The notes under the pieces are model-generated. The model saw nothing but the letters and a program-made list of their open reading frames with translations, made no database searches and had not been told where the DNA came from. A stretch of 64,000 nucleotides of DNA from Nocardia bhagyanarayanae (GTDB lineage: Bacteria; Actinomycetota; Actinomycetes; Mycobacteriales; Mycobacteriaceae): contig NZ_VFPG01000002.1 in the NCBI RefSeq assembly GCF_006716565.1, positions 434,001 through 498,000 on the forward strand. The letters run 5' to 3'. Shown piece by piece: positions 7,557 through 16,508 of the stretch. Position 1 is the stretch's first letter, and the number at the start of each line of letters is the position of its first letter. Position numbers and translations under genes: made by a program.

Positions 7557-9017
7557 TCACCACCATGGTTCGGGACGGTGGCGGTCCCAGCGCAGCTCGG
7601 ACTCCAGTTGCGCCGCAAGGGAAATCAGCAGCGGTTCGGTGGCCGCGGTACCCATCAGCTGGGCTCCGACCGGCAAGCCCGCGTCGGTGAAACCTGCGGG
7701 AACGTTCACACTCGGCCAGCCGAGCACGTTCCACGGCCAGGTGTAGGGGCAGGCGGCGGTGATGAGGTTGTTGGTGGCGTTGACGCCGATGCCGTCGATC
7801 TCCTCGGCGCGCGGCGGGGGAGTGGCGGTGGTGGGCGCGAGCACCAGGTCGTAGTCGTCGAAGAAGGTGCCGATGCGCTTGTGCAGCAACGGTTCCGCCT
7901 GCCGCGCGGCGAAGAGCGCCGGTCCGCCGAGCACCCGGCCGAAGCGGACGTTGGCGCGGGTGCGCGGGTCCACCTCGGCGCCCGGCATCCGGTCGTGCAC
8001 GGCGCGGATGCCCGCCATCGAGCGCGGCAGGAACGAGGCGCCGATGAGCAGTCCGTAGTGGAGGTCGGCCACGGTGACCGAGTGCCCGAGCTTGCGCAGG
8101 GTCGCGGCGATGCCGCGCACCGCGGCTCGGACCTCCGGGTGCAGCGCGGTCTTGGTCGCGGTGAACGGAATGCGCAGGGACAGTGCGATTCTCAGGCGTC
8201 CAGGGTCGCGCCCGACGGCGTCGGAGGCGCGAATCGGTTCGGGGGTGTGGCGGTCGCCCTTGTGCGGTCCCGCCGCCGCGTCCAGCAGCAGGGCCGCGTC
8301 GGCGACCGTGCGTGCCAGCGGCCCGTTCACCGTGAGGCCTTGGAACGCTTCGGCTTCCGGCCAGGTGGAGACGCGTCCGCGCTGCGGTTTGATGCCGACG
8401 AGGTTGGTCCACGCCGCCGGGATCCGGATCGAGCCCGCGCCGTCGGAACCCAGTGCGGCGGGCACCAATCCGGCCGCCACCGCGGCCGAGGAGCCGCCCG
8501 AGGAACCACCCGGCGTGTGCTCGCGGTGCCACGGATTGCGGGTGTGCCCGAAGGCCGCGCCGCTGGTGAAGGGCAGCTGGCCGAGTTCGCAGGTGTTGGT
8601 CTTGCCGACGATCACCGCGCCCGCCGCGCGCAGTCGCCGAACCGATTCGGCGTCTTCGGTTTTGGGTGTGAAGCTGCCGCCGCAGCCGAACGCCGTCGGC
8701 TCACCGGCGATGTCGGTGTCGTCCTTGACGGCGATCGGCACGCCGAGCAGCGGTAGGCGCTCGCCAGCGGCCAGTCGCCGGTCGGCCTCGGCCGCCTCCG
8801 CCAGCGCGCGGTCCCTGCGAACCACGCGGAACGCGTTCAGCGTCGGCTGGCTCGCCTCGATCCGGTCCAGCGCGGCGGCCACGGCCGCGGTGGAGCTGAC
8901 CGTGCCCGCCGCGAGCGCACCGGCCAGCTCGGCGAGGCCCGGATCGCCAGCGGGCGTCGCGCCCGCGGCGGTGTCGGGTTCGTCGGCAGGGCTGAGCGCT
9001 CGTTTCGGCACCGTCAT
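7557..9017 (-). CDS. Amidase-signature family hydrolase (AmiA2-like)
   Basis: 486 residues with the amidase signature: catalytic lysine in GVPIAVKDDTDIAG (about residue 95), the GKTNTCELG segment, and the Gly/Ser-rich GGSSGGSSAAVAAG block carrying the cis-Ser/Ser pair of the Ser-cisSer-Lys triad. It hydrolyses an amide of unknown identity. The start at 9017 has GGGAG upstream. In M. tuberculosis the amidase gene amiA2 lies next to recO; here amidase, hydrolase, TetR and recO are close together, so this is probably the orthologue. It is transcribed towards terC and divergently from the alpha/beta hydrolase. Confidence 0.88.
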   Translation of the reverse strand: MTVPKRALSPADEPDTAAGATPAGDPGLAELAGALAAGTVSSTAAVAAALDRIEASQPTLNAFRVVRRDRALAEAAEADRRLAAGERLPLLGVPIAVKDDTDIAGEPTAFGCGGSFTPKTEDAESVRRLRAAGAVIVGKTNTCELGQLPFTSGAAFGHTRNPWHREHTPGGSSGGSSAAVAAGLVPAALGSDGAGSIRIPAAWTNLVGIKPQRGRVSTWPEAEAFQGLTVNGPLARTVADAALLLDAAAGPHKGDRHTPEPIRASDAVGRDPGRLRIALSLRIPFTATKTALHPEVRAAVRGIAATLRKLGHSVTVADLHYGLLIGASFLPRSMAGIRAVHDRMPGAEVDPRTRANVRFGRVLGGPALFAARQAEPLLHKRIGTFFDDYDLVLAPTTATPPPRAEEIDGIGVNATNNLITAACPYTWPWNVLGWPSVNVPAGFTDAGLPVGAQLMGTAATEPLLISLAAQLESELRWDRHRPEPWW

Positions 9018-9165
9018 GTGTGCTCCCTCTCTTCGGTCGTCCGGTGTGAACCGTATCGCTGTATTGGACGACCGTCCACATGGGTTATCGCCGCAGAGTG
9101 TCGAAGCGCATCACGCACGGGTCCGTCGTTTTCGCACGTCGCGGAAGCGGTAGTCGAGACTCTAG

Positions 9166-9186
9166 ACATACATACGGTATGTATGT
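9166..9186. promoter_or_regulatory. 21-bp perfect palindrome, probable TetR operator
   Basis: ACATACATAC and GTATGTATGT are exact 10-bp arms around a single G, 39 bp before the hydrolase start and in the region divergent from the amidase. The hydrolase is translationally coupled to a TetR gene, so autoregulation is the natural reading. The A/T-rich site is conspicuous against local GC. Confidence 0.8.
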
Positions 9187-9224
9187 AACAGTGAACGGGA
9201 CGCCCCGACCTTCTGGAGGAAGCC

Positions 9225-10091
9225 ATGGGAATCAGCCCGTCACTCGGCCCCGCGCACGAGATCGACCTACCCGGCGGCCGCGTCCGCTACCACGAGACCG
9301 GAACCGGCTCGCCCGTCGTCTTCGTGCACGGCCTGCTCGTCAACGCCGATCTCTGGCGCTCGGTGGTGCCCGCCGTAGCCGCCGCGGGCCACCGCTGCCT
9401 GACACCGGACTGGCCGCTCGGCTCGCACTCGATCCCGGTGCCCGATGCGGACCTGACGCCGACCGGAGTGGCCGACCTGATCGCCGCCTTCCTGGAACGG
9501 CTCGACCTGACCGACGTCACCCTGGTCGCCAACGACACCGGCGGCGCGATCACCCAGGTACTGCTGGCTCGCAACACCGCCCGCATCGGCCGCGTGGTGC
9601 TCGCCTCGGTGGACAGCCACGAGAAGTTCCTGCCGCAGCCGTTCACGCTGCTGCCGCTGTTGGCCCGCGTGCCGGGTTCGATGCGCCCGCTCACCGAGAC
9701 GCTGCGCCTGCGCGCGCTGCACCGGCTGCCGCTCGCCTTCGGCTGGGTGAGCAAGCGACCGGTGCCCGTCGAGTTCGTCGACTCGTACCTGTTGCCGAGC
9801 CGCCGCTCCGGCGCCATCCGAAAGGACCTGCGGCGCTTCCTGAAGACCGCGCACCGCCGCTACACGCTGGACGCCGCGACCCGGTTCGGCAACGTCCGGC
9901 TGCCGGTGCTGATCGTGTGGGCGCGCGAGGACAAGCTGTTCCCCGTGGCCTACGCCGAGCGGCTGGCACGCGAATTCCCCGAGGCCACGCTGGAACTCGT
10001 CGACGATTCCTACACCTTCCTGCCCGAGGATCAGCCCGAGTTGCTCACCCAGCGGATTCTGGAGTTCACTCGGCTGCATGCCACGCCGTAG
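9225..10091 (+). CDS. Alpha/beta hydrolase with aspartate nucleophile elbow
   Basis: 288 residues, ATG with GGAGG upstream. The oxyanion segment is FVHGLLVN (about residue 36) and the nucleophile elbow is VANDTGGA (about residue 105), so the nucleophile is Asp as in haloalkane dehalogenases and epoxide hydrolases rather than Ser. The usual catalytic His before PEDQPE appears replaced: the sequence reads DDSYTFLPEDQPE. The acid-side strand VLIVWAREDKLFP is intact. Loss of the base makes ordinary two-step hydrolysis doubtful; related actinobacterial proteins seem to share this variant. It overlaps the next TetR gene by 14 bp and shares the palindromic operator, so expression is likely induced by its substrate or a related compound. 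Confidence 0.82.
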   Translation: MGISPSLGPAHEIDLPGGRVRYHETGTGSPVVFVHGLLVNADLWRSVVPAVAAAGHRCLTPDWPLGSHSIPVPDADLTPTGVADLIAAFLERLDLTDVTLVANDTGGAITQVLLARNTARIGRVVLASVDSHEKFLPQPFTLLPLLARVPGSMRPLTETLRLRALHRLPLAFGWVSKRPVPVEFVDSYLLPSRRSGAIRKDLRRFLKTAHRRYTLDAATRFGNVRLPVLIVWAREDKLFPVAYAERLAREFPEATLELVDDSYTFLPEDQPELLTQRILEFTRLHATP

Positions 10092-10677
10092 CCAGGAGGA
10101 CCGCTCCCGCACGACAAGGGCCGCCCTGGAAGAGGCGGGGCGGCGCCTGTTCGCCGAACGCGGCTTCGCGGCGACCTCCGCCGAGCAGTTGGTGACCGAA
10201 GCTGGCGTCACCCGTGGCGCGCTGCACCACCACTACGGCGACAAGCGCGGGCTGTTTCGCGCGGTGCTCGAACGGCTCGAGTCGGACAACACCGCGGAGA
10301 TCCGCGCGGCCATCGCCGCCGTCGATCCCGGCGACATCCTCACCTCGATGGCCGTCGGCATGAACGTCTTCCTCGACATCTGCCAGCGCCCCGAGATGAT
10401 CCGGATCGCGCTCTACGACGCACCGGCCGTGCTCGGCTGGGAGGAGTGGCGCGCCGTCGAGGCGCGGCACGGGCTCGGCTTGATCGTCGCCGAGCTGGAG
10501 CGGGCCCGCGCCGCCGAGCTCATCGCCGACGCGCCCGTCGACATCCTGGCCCGGCTGCTGCTCAGCGCCGTGACCGAGGCGGGGCTGATCGTCTCGCACG
10601 CCGAGGACAAGGAAGCCGCCCGCGCGCAGGCCCAGCAATCGCTGCTGTTGCTGGTCGCGGGATTGCTGCGCACCTGA
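10078..10677 (+). CDS. TetR-family regulator coupled to the hydrolase
   Basis: 199 residues. The N-terminal HTH (about residues 10-55: AERGFAATSAEQL, TEAGVTRGALHHHYGDK) is clear, followed by a helical ligand domain. It starts within the hydrolase gene and probably controls that operon through the 21-bp palindrome at 9166-9186. The ligand is unknown. recO starts 53 bp after its stop. Confidence 0.88.
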   Translation: MPRRSQEDRSRTTRAALEEAGRRLFAERGFAATSAEQLVTEAGVTRGALHHHYGDKRGLFRAVLERLESDNTAEIRAAIAAVDPGDILTSMAVGMNVFLDICQRPEMIRIALYDAPAVLGWEEWRAVEARHGLGLIVAELERARAAELIADAPVDILARLLLSAVTEAGLIVSHAEDKEAARAQAQQSLLLLVAGLLRT

Positions 10678-10730
10678 TTCGCGCGGCAGGGCGGCCGCGG
10701 GCTGTCGCCGGTTCGTGAAAGGATGAGCAC

Positions 10731-11492
10731 GTGCGTTTGTATCGGGATGAGGCGGTCGTGGTGCGCCAGCACAAGCTGGGTGAGGCGGACCGCATCGTCA
10801 CGCTGCTGACGCGCCAGCACGGCCTGGTCCGTGCGGTCGCCAAGGGGGTGCGGCGGACCAAGTCACGGTTCGGCGCCCGGTTGGAGCCGTTCTCGTACAT
10901 CGACGTGCAACTGCATCCCGGCCGCACGCTCGACACCGTCACCCAGGTGCACACCGTCGAATCCTTCGCCGCCGACATCATCGACGACTACGGCCGCTAC
11001 ACCACCGCCTGCGCGGTGCTGGAGACCGCCGAACGCCTCGCGGGCGAGGAACGCGCGCCCGCGCCGCGCCTGCACGCGCTGACCGCGAGCGCGCTGCGCG
11101 CCATCGCCGCCAAACAGCGCCCGCACGAACTCATCCTCGACGCGTTCCTGTTGCGCGCCATGGGATTCGCGGGCTGGGCGCCCGCGCTGGACGAATGCGC
11201 CAAGTGCGCGACCCCCGGCCCGCACCGCGCCTTCCACGTGGCCGCGGGCGGCGCGGTCTGCGTGCATTGCCGCCCGCCCGGCGCGGCCACCCCGGCGCCG
11301 GGCGTGCTGGATCTGCTCGTCGCCCTGCTGAAGGGGGAGTGGGACTACATCGCGACGGTGCCCGATTCGGTCCGCCGCCAGGCCAGCGGACTGGTCGCCG
11401 CCCACCTGCAATGGCATCTGGAGCGCCAGCTGCGGACGTTGCCCCTGATCGAGCGCACCAAGACGCCGTCGCCCGCGGGGCACGTCGGCTGA
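10731..11492 (+). CDS. recO: DNA repair protein RecO
   Basis: 253 residues from a GTG with AAAGGA upstream. It begins with the RecO OB-fold ([21 protein letters not shown], residues 2-22 in part) and continues with [18 protein letters not shown] Cys4 zinc-binding site is present: CAKC near residue 155 and CVHC near 179. RecO loads RecA on SSB-coated gaps in the RecFOR pathway. Downstream uppS and upstream amidase match the mycobacterial order. Confidence 0.96.
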   Translation: MRLYRDEAVVVRQHKLGEADRIVTLLTRQHGLVRAVAKGVRRTKSRFGARLEPFSYIDVQLHPGRTLDTVTQVHTVESFAADIIDDYGRYTTACAVLETAERLAGEERAPAPRLHALTASALRAIAAKQRPHELILDAFLLRAMGFAGWAPALDECAKCATPGPHRAFHVAAGGAVCVHCRPPGAATPAPGVLDLLVALLKGEWDYIATVPDSVRRQASGLVAAHLQWHLERQLRTLPLIERTKTPSPAGHVG

Positions 11493-11577
11493 GCTTTGCC
11501 CTGATCGGAGCCGTGCTCGCCAGGTCGGCGGAGCGATCCGCGGAGGTCTTCGCTGCTCCCGAGCCGGATCAGGCAGG

Positions 11578-12405
11578 ATGGAGGCCGTGATCCTCCGTCG
11601 AGACTCCTCCACCGCGACACGGCCGAGCAGCGGACAGCAGAACCGCGTCGTCCGCCCGCCGTCGCCGCACCCCTCGGGCGCGCGGCCGCCGCAGCTGCCC
11701 CCGGAACTGGTTCCCAACCACGTGGCGCTGGTGATGGACGGCAACGGCCGGTGGGCACAGGAGCGCGGGCTGCCGCGCACCGCGGGGCACGAGCGCGGCG
11801 AGGCGGTGCTGATGGACACCGTCGAGGGCTGCATCGAGATCGGCGTGAAGTGGCTCTCGGCCTACGCGTTCTCCACCGAGAACTGGCGGCGCAGCCCCGA
11901 CGAGGTGCGCTTCCTGATGGGCTTCAACCGTGACGTGATCCGCCGCCGCCGCGACGAGATGCACGAGATGGGCGTGCGGGTGCGCTGGGCGGGGCGGCGA
12001 CCGCGCCTGTGGCGCAGCGTGATCAAAGAGCTGGAGACCGCCGAGGAGCTCACCAAGGACAACACCACGATGACGCTGACGATGTGCGTCAACTACGGCG
12101 GTCGCGCCGAAATCGCCGACGCGGCAAGGGAAATCGCGCGGCGCGTGGCGGCGGGCGAGATCGATCCGGAAAAGGTCACCGAGGCCACCGTCGCGCAATT
12201 CCTCGACGAACCCGACATGCCCGACGTCGACCTGTTCCTGCGGCCGTCCGGCGAGTTCCGCAGCTCGAACTTCCTCATCTGGCAGTCGGCCTACGCCGAA
12301 TACGTGTACCAGGACACGCTGTTTCCCGATTTCGACAGGCGCAACCTGTGGGAGGCCTGCCTCCAGTACGCGTCGCGTGACCGCCGCTTCGGCGGCACCA
12401 AGTGA
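11578..12405 (+). CDS. uppS: Isoprenyl (decaprenyl/undecaprenyl) diphosphate synthase
   Basis: 275 residues. cis-Prenyltransferase motifs are in order: VMDGNGRWA with the catalytic Asp, AYAFSTENW, and the C-terminal [15 protein letters not shown] followed by AYAEYVY. It makes the polyprenyl-phosphate carrier for peptidoglycan, arabinogalactan and other envelope polymers; Rv2361c is the mycobacterial counterpart. The start could be the ATG at 11578 or the GTG at 11587; the first ~40 residues are poorly conserved and Pro/Ser-rich. Its stop overlaps the next start (GTGA). Confidence 0.94.
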   Translation: MEAVILRRDSSTATRPSSGQQNRVVRPPSPHPSGARPPQLPPELVPNHVALVMDGNGRWAQERGLPRTAGHERGEAVLMDTVEGCIEIGVKWLSAYAFSTENWRRSPDEVRFLMGFNRDVIRRRRDEMHEMGVRVRWAGRRPRLWRSVIKELETAEELTKDNTTMTLTMCVNYGGRAEIADAAREIARRVAAGEIDPEKVTEATVAQFLDEPDMPDVDLFLRPSGEFRSSNFLIWQSAYAEYVYQDTLFPDFDRRNLWEACLQYASRDRRFGGTK

Positions 12406-12830
12406 ACGGCGGCATGGAGATGGACGCGGCGGTCACCCCCGATCAGGAACTCCAGGCGCGGGCCGGCGCGTGTCTTTCTCAATACGGCATCGACGTGCGT
12501 GTCGATCCGGAGGGTTCGCTCGGCTTCCAATACGAGGGCGCGTTGTGTTCGCTGCGCGCGGTGACCCTGGCCCCCGGCCTCGACGTTTTGTCCACGACCT
12601 GCGTCCTGGCCTGGGACCGCCCGCTGAAACCGCAGTTGCACAAGCGAGTCGCCGAGCGCAACAACAACTTGCAGTTCGGCTCGCTCACCGTCATCGGCCG
12701 CGACAAGCTCGCCGACGTCATCCTGCGCTACACCTTCCCCGCCGCGGGCCTGGACGACCAGGCGCTGACCACCATGCTGCTGCTCGTCCTGTCCGGCGCG
12801 GGCCGGGCGCGCCAGGGTTTGCTGCCCTGA
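12402..12830 (+). CDS. YbjN-like/type III chaperone-like small protein
   Basis: 142 residues, GTG overlapping the uppS stop by 4 bp, so translation is coupled. The pattern (a small alpha/beta protein with [13 protein letters not shown] and a final hydrophobic LTTMLLLVL helix) resembles the YbjN sensory-transduction-regulator fold common in actinobacteria. Function is unknown; the coupling to uppS suggests a constitutive housekeeping role. Confidence 0.65.
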   Translation: MNGGMEMDAAVTPDQELQARAGACLSQYGIDVRVDPEGSLGFQYEGALCSLRAVTLAPGLDVLSTTCVLAWDRPLKPQLHKRVAERNNNLQFGSLTVIGRDKLADVILRYTFPAAGLDDQALTTMLLLVLSGAGRARQGLLP

Positions 12831-12924
12831 CGTTCAGGGTCTCGACTCAGGACAACGCCCTGGCACGAGCGGCTGATCGGCGAATGCTGTGGAGTCGCTG
12901 TGTCGCCGATGGCAGGATCGGGGG

Positions 12925-14304
12925 ATGCGCACCGAAGAGGGTTCGGGTCTCGCGGCACGCTCCGACGACGGACGGTCGTTCGTAGTCGCCGACGCAGGCG
13001 GCAGCGCCTTCGTCGCCGGTTCGCTGGTGGTCGTGGTCGCCGAAGGTCGCCGTCAGCTGGCGCTGGTCGAGGAGCGATCCGAGACCACCCCCGCACGCTT
13101 GCGCGGGCGGCTGATCGGGGAACTCCGGGACGAGGGCATCGACACCAGGTCGAGTCACGCCTTCGAGCGCGGACGGCTCGCCGCCGCGGACACGCGAACC
13201 GTCGAGACCCTGCACGAGACCACCGGCGCCCGGCTCGAGGTCGGCGTGAACCTGACCGCACCCGGAGGTCCGGCGAGGCTGTTGCCGAAGCGGTTCAACC
13301 GGCACACCTTCTGGTGCGGGCAGAGCGGCTCGGGCAAGACCTACGCGCTGGGCGTCGTGCTCGAACAGTTGATCGCGCACACCGCGGTGCCGGTGGTGAT
13401 CTTCGATCCGAACGCCGACTTCGTCCGGCTCGGCGAGCTACGGCCCGGCGCGACGGGTCCCACCGCGGAAGCCTTGCGGGAGCGCGACATTCGGGTGTTG
13501 CGCCCGAATGCCGAGACGGGCACGCTGCGCGTGCGGTTCCGCGACCTGCCGATCGGGTCCAAGGCCGCCGTGCTGCGCGTCGACCCGATCGCGGACCGGG
13601 AGGAGTTCAACGAGCTGCTGCACCTCGGGACGGTGCTGGAAGCCGGCGAGCTCGACCAGATCCTGCCGCGGCTGCGTGGCGACGGGCCTGCCGCGCAACA
13701 GCGGCTCGCGATGCGTATCGAGAATCTGGGGCTGCTGGACTGGGAGGTGTGGGCCTGGCACGACGCGCCCGTCACCGATGTCGTCGCCGCCCGGCCGGAC
13801 GTCACGGTGCTCGACCTCGGCGGTTTCTCGACGCCCGAGCAGTACCTCGTGGTCGCGCTGTCCCTGCTTGACGATCTGTGGGCGCGCCGCGAGGAGCGTC
13901 GCCCGGTGCTGCTCGTCATCGACGAGGCGCACAATCTGGCTTCACCGCGCCTGGATTCGCCGATCGCGGTCGCCGTGCGCGAACGCCTGATCCAGATCGC
14001 CGCCGAGGGTCGCAAGTACGGGCTGTGGCTGCTGCTGTCGACCCAGCGGCCGTCGAAGGTGCACCCAGGGATCCTGTCCCAGTGCGACAACCTCGCGCTG
14101 ATGAAGATGACCTCCCCGGTCGATCTCGCCGAGCTCGGCACGTATTTCGGCTACGCGCCGACCGCCCTGCTCGAGCGGTCGCCGTGGTTCCGGCAGGGCG
14201 AGGCGCTGTTCGCGGGCGGGTTCGTCCCGGCGCCGTCGCTGGCGAAGGTCCGCGCCCGGCTCACGCCCGAGGGCGGTAGCGACGTGGAAGTGCCGCTGCG
14301 CTGA
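12925..14304 (+). CDS. HerA/DUF87-like ATPase
   Basis: 459 residues from the ATG at 12925; an in-frame ATG at 12889 would add 12 residues. After an N-terminal beta-rich HAS-barrel-like part, the Walker A is CGQSGSGKTYALG (about residue 135) and Walker B is PVLLVIDEAHNL (about residue 330), followed by GRKYGLWLLLSTQRPSKVHPGILSQ split as an arginine-finger type segment. This is the FtsK/HerA hexameric translocase superfamily. HerA proteins usually pair with a nuclease (NurA) or Sir2 in repair or defence; no such partner is adjacent here. Housekeeping and defence roles are both possible. Confidence 0.82.
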   Translation: MRTEEGSGLAARSDDGRSFVVADAGGSAFVAGSLVVVVAEGRRQLALVEERSETTPARLRGRLIGELRDEGIDTRSSHAFERGRLAAADTRTVETLHETTGARLEVGVNLTAPGGPARLLPKRFNRHTFWCGQSGSGKTYALGVVLEQLIAHTAVPVVIFDPNADFVRLGELRPGATGPTAEALRERDIRVLRPNAETGTLRVRFRDLPIGSKAAVLRVDPIADREEFNELLHLGTVLEAGELDQILPRLRGDGPAAQQRLAMRIENLGLLDWEVWAWHDAPVTDVVAARPDVTVLDLGGFSTPEQYLVVALSLLDDLWARREERRPVLLVIDEAHNLASPRLDSPIAVAVRERLIQIAAEGRKYGLWLLLSTQRPSKVHPGILSQCDNLALMKMTSPVDLAELGTYFGYAPTALLERSPWFRQGEALFAGGFVPAPSLAKVRARLTPEGGSDVEVPLR

Positions 14305-14326
14305 GCGAATTCGGCGCGGCGCGACC

Positions 14327-14935
14327 TCAGCGGGCGACGGGCTTGCCGACCGGGATGAGCAGGTCGACGCCGCGGGCGAGGGTGTCGGGGTCGAGGTCTT
14401 CCAAAATCAGGTGTTGCAGGATGAAGCCGGGCAGGAAGCCGATGATCGCCTTGGCCACGGCGTCGGTGTCGGCGTCCTCCGGTAGCCAGCCCTGCTCGCG
14501 CATGCGCACCGCGTAGTCGCGCCAGAGGTCGCGCATCGCGTGCATGGTCGCGCGCACGGGCTCGGCCGCCCCGTCGTGCACCAACGCCAGGGCCCAGGCC
14601 TGCGGCGCCAAGCGCACCGGCCCGTCGGGTCCGCTGCGGCGGACCACTTCCTCGGCGATGCCGCGCACCAGTTGCGCGGGTGTCGGCAGTGGGTCGGTGC
14701 GCACCGCCTCCGCGATCGCGGCCCGCAAGTCGACGGTGGTCTGGGTGGCCAGCGCCGCGATGATCTCGTTCTTGCTCTTGAAGTAGCGGTAGACCGCGCC
14801 CGCCGAGAGCCCCGATTCGGTGAACACGTCCTGCATCGACGTCTCGAAGAAGCCCTTGCGGGCGAAGCACAGCCGCGCGGCGTCGAGGATCTGCTGTCTG
14901 CGGCGTTCCAGGTGTTCTTCGCTGACTCGGGGCAT
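14327..14935 (-). CDS. TetR-family regulator
   Basis: 202 residues. HTH at about residues 10-55 (ARKGFFETSMQDVFTESGLSAG, AVYRYFKSKNEIIAAL). It is divergent from a membrane protein gene 103 bp away, and two related candidate operators lie between them. Probably represses itself and the membrane protein. Confidence 0.88.
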   Translation of the reverse strand: MPRVSEEHLERRRQQILDAARLCFARKGFFETSMQDVFTESGLSAGAVYRYFKSKNEIIAALATQTTVDLRAAIAEAVRTDPLPTPAQLVRGIAEEVVRRSGPDGPVRLAPQAWALALVHDGAAEPVRATMHAMRDLWRDYAVRMREQGWLPEDADTDAVAKAIIGFLPGFILQHLILEDLDPDTLARGVDLLIPVGKPVAR

Positions 14936-14946
14936 GTGCCCAAAGT

Positions 14947-14964
14947 AAAACGAATATCCGTTCT
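14947..14964. promoter_or_regulatory. Candidate TetR operator, copy 1
   Basis: Read on the minus strand the site is AGAACGGATATTCGTTTT, 14 of 18 matches to the copy at 15007-15024. It lies 11 bp upstream of the TetR start codon and touches a TTGACA hexamer (14964-14969) that could be the -35 box of the divergent gene. Confidence 0.55.
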
Positions 14965-15006
14965 TGACAAGCCGCCGACCCCGTGCGACGGTAAGGGCAT
15001 CGAAAG

Positions 15007-15024
15007 AGAACGATCATTCGATTT
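15007..15024. promoter_or_regulatory. Candidate TetR operator, copy 2
   Basis: AGAACGATCATTCGATTT, oriented opposite to the copy at 14947-14964 and 14 bp before the membrane-protein start. The core is a degenerate ACGA/TCGT-type palindrome. One site per promoter fits repression of both divergent genes. Confidence 0.55.
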
Positions 15025-15038
15025 ATTGGGAGAACGTC

Positions 15039-16016
15039 ATGAAAACCATGCAGCAAGCGGTCGCCCTCGGCCTCGGCGCGGCCCTGCTCCAGGCGCTGAT
15101 GCTCATCGCCTTCGCATGGCCCGCGGCCAATATCGCGCCGCGTGACCTGCCCATCGCCGTCGCCGGTCCGCAGGCCGCCGTCGTCGCCGAACGGCTCGGG
15201 CAGCGTGATCCCGACGCCTTCGAGATCACCACCTCGGCCGACGCCGCGGCCGCGCGCGCCGCGATCGAGGACCGCGAGGTCTACGGCGCGATCGTCACCG
15301 GCGGGGGAGCGCCGACGGTTCTGGTCGCCTCAGGCGCGAGCCCGGCGGTGGCCCAGCAGCTCACCGCCATCGCCCAGCAGTTGTCCGGCGCGCCCGCGGC
15401 CGCGGTGGAGGATGTCGTCCCCGCCGATCCGGACGACCCGCGCGGCGCCGCCTTCGGCGCGATGGTGCTGCCGCTGGTGATGGCGGGCCTCGCGGCGGGC
15501 GTCCTGCTGAGTCTGCTGATCCCGTCGGCCGGCGCGAAGGTCGCGGGCCTGGTGAGCTTCGGTCTGTTCGGCGGCCTGCTGAGCATGGCGATCGTCCAGG
15601 GCTGGATGTCGGTGCTTCCGGGCAGCTACCTGACGCTGGCGTCGGTCGCCGGACTGGTGTCCTTCACGGTCGCCGGTACGGTGGCCGGGCTGGCCGCGGT
15701 CCTCGGCCGTCCGGGCATCGGCGTCGCGGCACTGACCCTGCTGCTGGTCGGCAACCCGTTCTCGGCCGCCACCTCCGCCCCGGAGCTGCTGCCGCAGCCG
15801 TGGGGCGCCATCGGCCAGCTGCTGCCCCCGGGCGCCGCGGCCTCGCTGCTCCGCTCGGTCGCCTTCTTCGACGGCGCCGGAGCCGGGAAACCGCTTGCGG
15901 TGCTGGCGATTTGGGCAGCCGCGGCGCTGGTCCTGCTCGGTGTGGCCGCGCTGCGCGGCCGGAACGCCGCGACGCCGGTGGCCGCGCCGGTGGCCGAACC
16001 CGTTCCCGCCGCCTGA
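15039..16016 (+). CDS. Multi-pass membrane protein, ABC-2/YhgE-like permease fragment type
   Basis: 325 residues, ATG with GGGAGAA upstream. It has one N-terminal TM (about residues 8-28), an extracytoplasmic stretch of ~110 residues rich in Ala (contains AIEDREVYGAIVTGGG), then about five TMs. This arrangement is that of YhgE/Pip or DUF3533-type exporters. No ATPase is next to it. Control by the divergent TetR suggests drug or lipid-stress response. Function is inferred from topology only. Confidence 0.7.
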   Translation: MKTMQQAVALGLGAALLQALMLIAFAWPAANIAPRDLPIAVAGPQAAVVAERLGQRDPDAFEITTSADAAAARAAIEDREVYGAIVTGGGAPTVLVASGASPAVAQQLTAIAQQLSGAPAAAVEDVVPADPDDPRGAAFGAMVLPLVMAGLAAGVLLSLLIPSAGAKVAGLVSFGLFGGLLSMAIVQGWMSVLPGSYLTLASVAGLVSFTVAGTVAGLAAVLGRPGIGVAALTLLLVGNPFSAATSAPELLPQPWGAIGQLLPPGAAASLLRSVAFFDGAGAGKPLAVLAIWAAAALVLLGVAALRGRNAATPVAAPVAEPVPAA

Positions 16017-16027
16017 TCCGACGACGA

Positions 16028-16063
16028 GAAGGCCCCCCGCTGCCGAGCCGGCGGGGGGCCTTC
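16028..16063. terminator. Bidirectional intrinsic terminator
   Basis: GAAGGCCCCCCGC and GCGGGGGGCCTTC are 13-bp perfect arms around a 10-nt loop, between convergent stop codons of the membrane protein and zur. TTC-rich sequence flanks both sides, so it can serve both strands. Confidence 0.85.
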
Positions 16064-16076
16064 TTCGTCGTGTTCG

Positions 16077-16505
16077 TCAGTCGCGGGGCGTCTCGGCGCA
16101 GCTCCGGCAGGTGCCGAAGACCTCGATGGTGTGGCTCACCTCGGTGAAACCGTGATCGCACGCGATCGCCTCGGCCCACGCCTCCACCGTCGGGCCCTCG
16201 ACCTCGACGGTGCGGCCGCAGTGCCTGCAGACCAGATGGTGATGGTGCCCCGTGGAGCACTGCCGGTAGACCGACTCGCCGGAGTCGGTGCGCAGCACGT
16301 CGACCAAGCCCGCGTCGGCCAGCGACTGCAAGGTCCGGTAGACCGTGGTGAGACCGATGCCCTCGCCGCGCTTGCGCAGCTCGTCGTGCAGTTCCTGGGC
16401 GGAGCGGAACTCGTCGATGTCACCGAGCAGCGCGGCGATCGCGCTGCGCTGGCGCGTGCTGCGGATCCCGACCGGCTTCTGCGGGTCCAACGTCTTCTCC
16501 TGCAC
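16077..16505 (-). CDS. zur: Zinc uptake regulator, Fur family
   Basis: 142 residues. N-terminal winged helix (RSTRQRSAIAALL, GLTTVYRTLQSL) and C-terminal metal domain. Metal ligands visible: HHHH cluster near residue 93, CRHC near 98 and CRSC near 135 (structural Cys4 zinc). This is Zur/FurB, which represses zinc uptake and zinc-free ribosomal protein genes when zinc is plentiful. It follows smtB by 3 bp on the same strand, as in mycobacteria, so smtB controls both. Confidence 0.9.
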   Translation of the reverse strand: MQEKTLDPQKPVGIRSTRQRSAIAALLGDIDEFRSAQELHDELRKRGEGIGLTTVYRTLQSLADAGLVDVLRTDSGESVYRQCSTGHHHHLVCRHCGRTVEVEGPTVEAWAEAIACDHGFTEVSHTIEVFGTCRSCAETPRD

Positions 16506-16508
16506 GGA

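Noticed and set aside
5156..7618. Very long minus-strand open frame of 820 codons
   Set aside because: It runs antisense to the HsaA-like gene and terC and through the riboswitch, with His/Arg/Gly-rich composition typical of a shadow frame in high-GC DNA.
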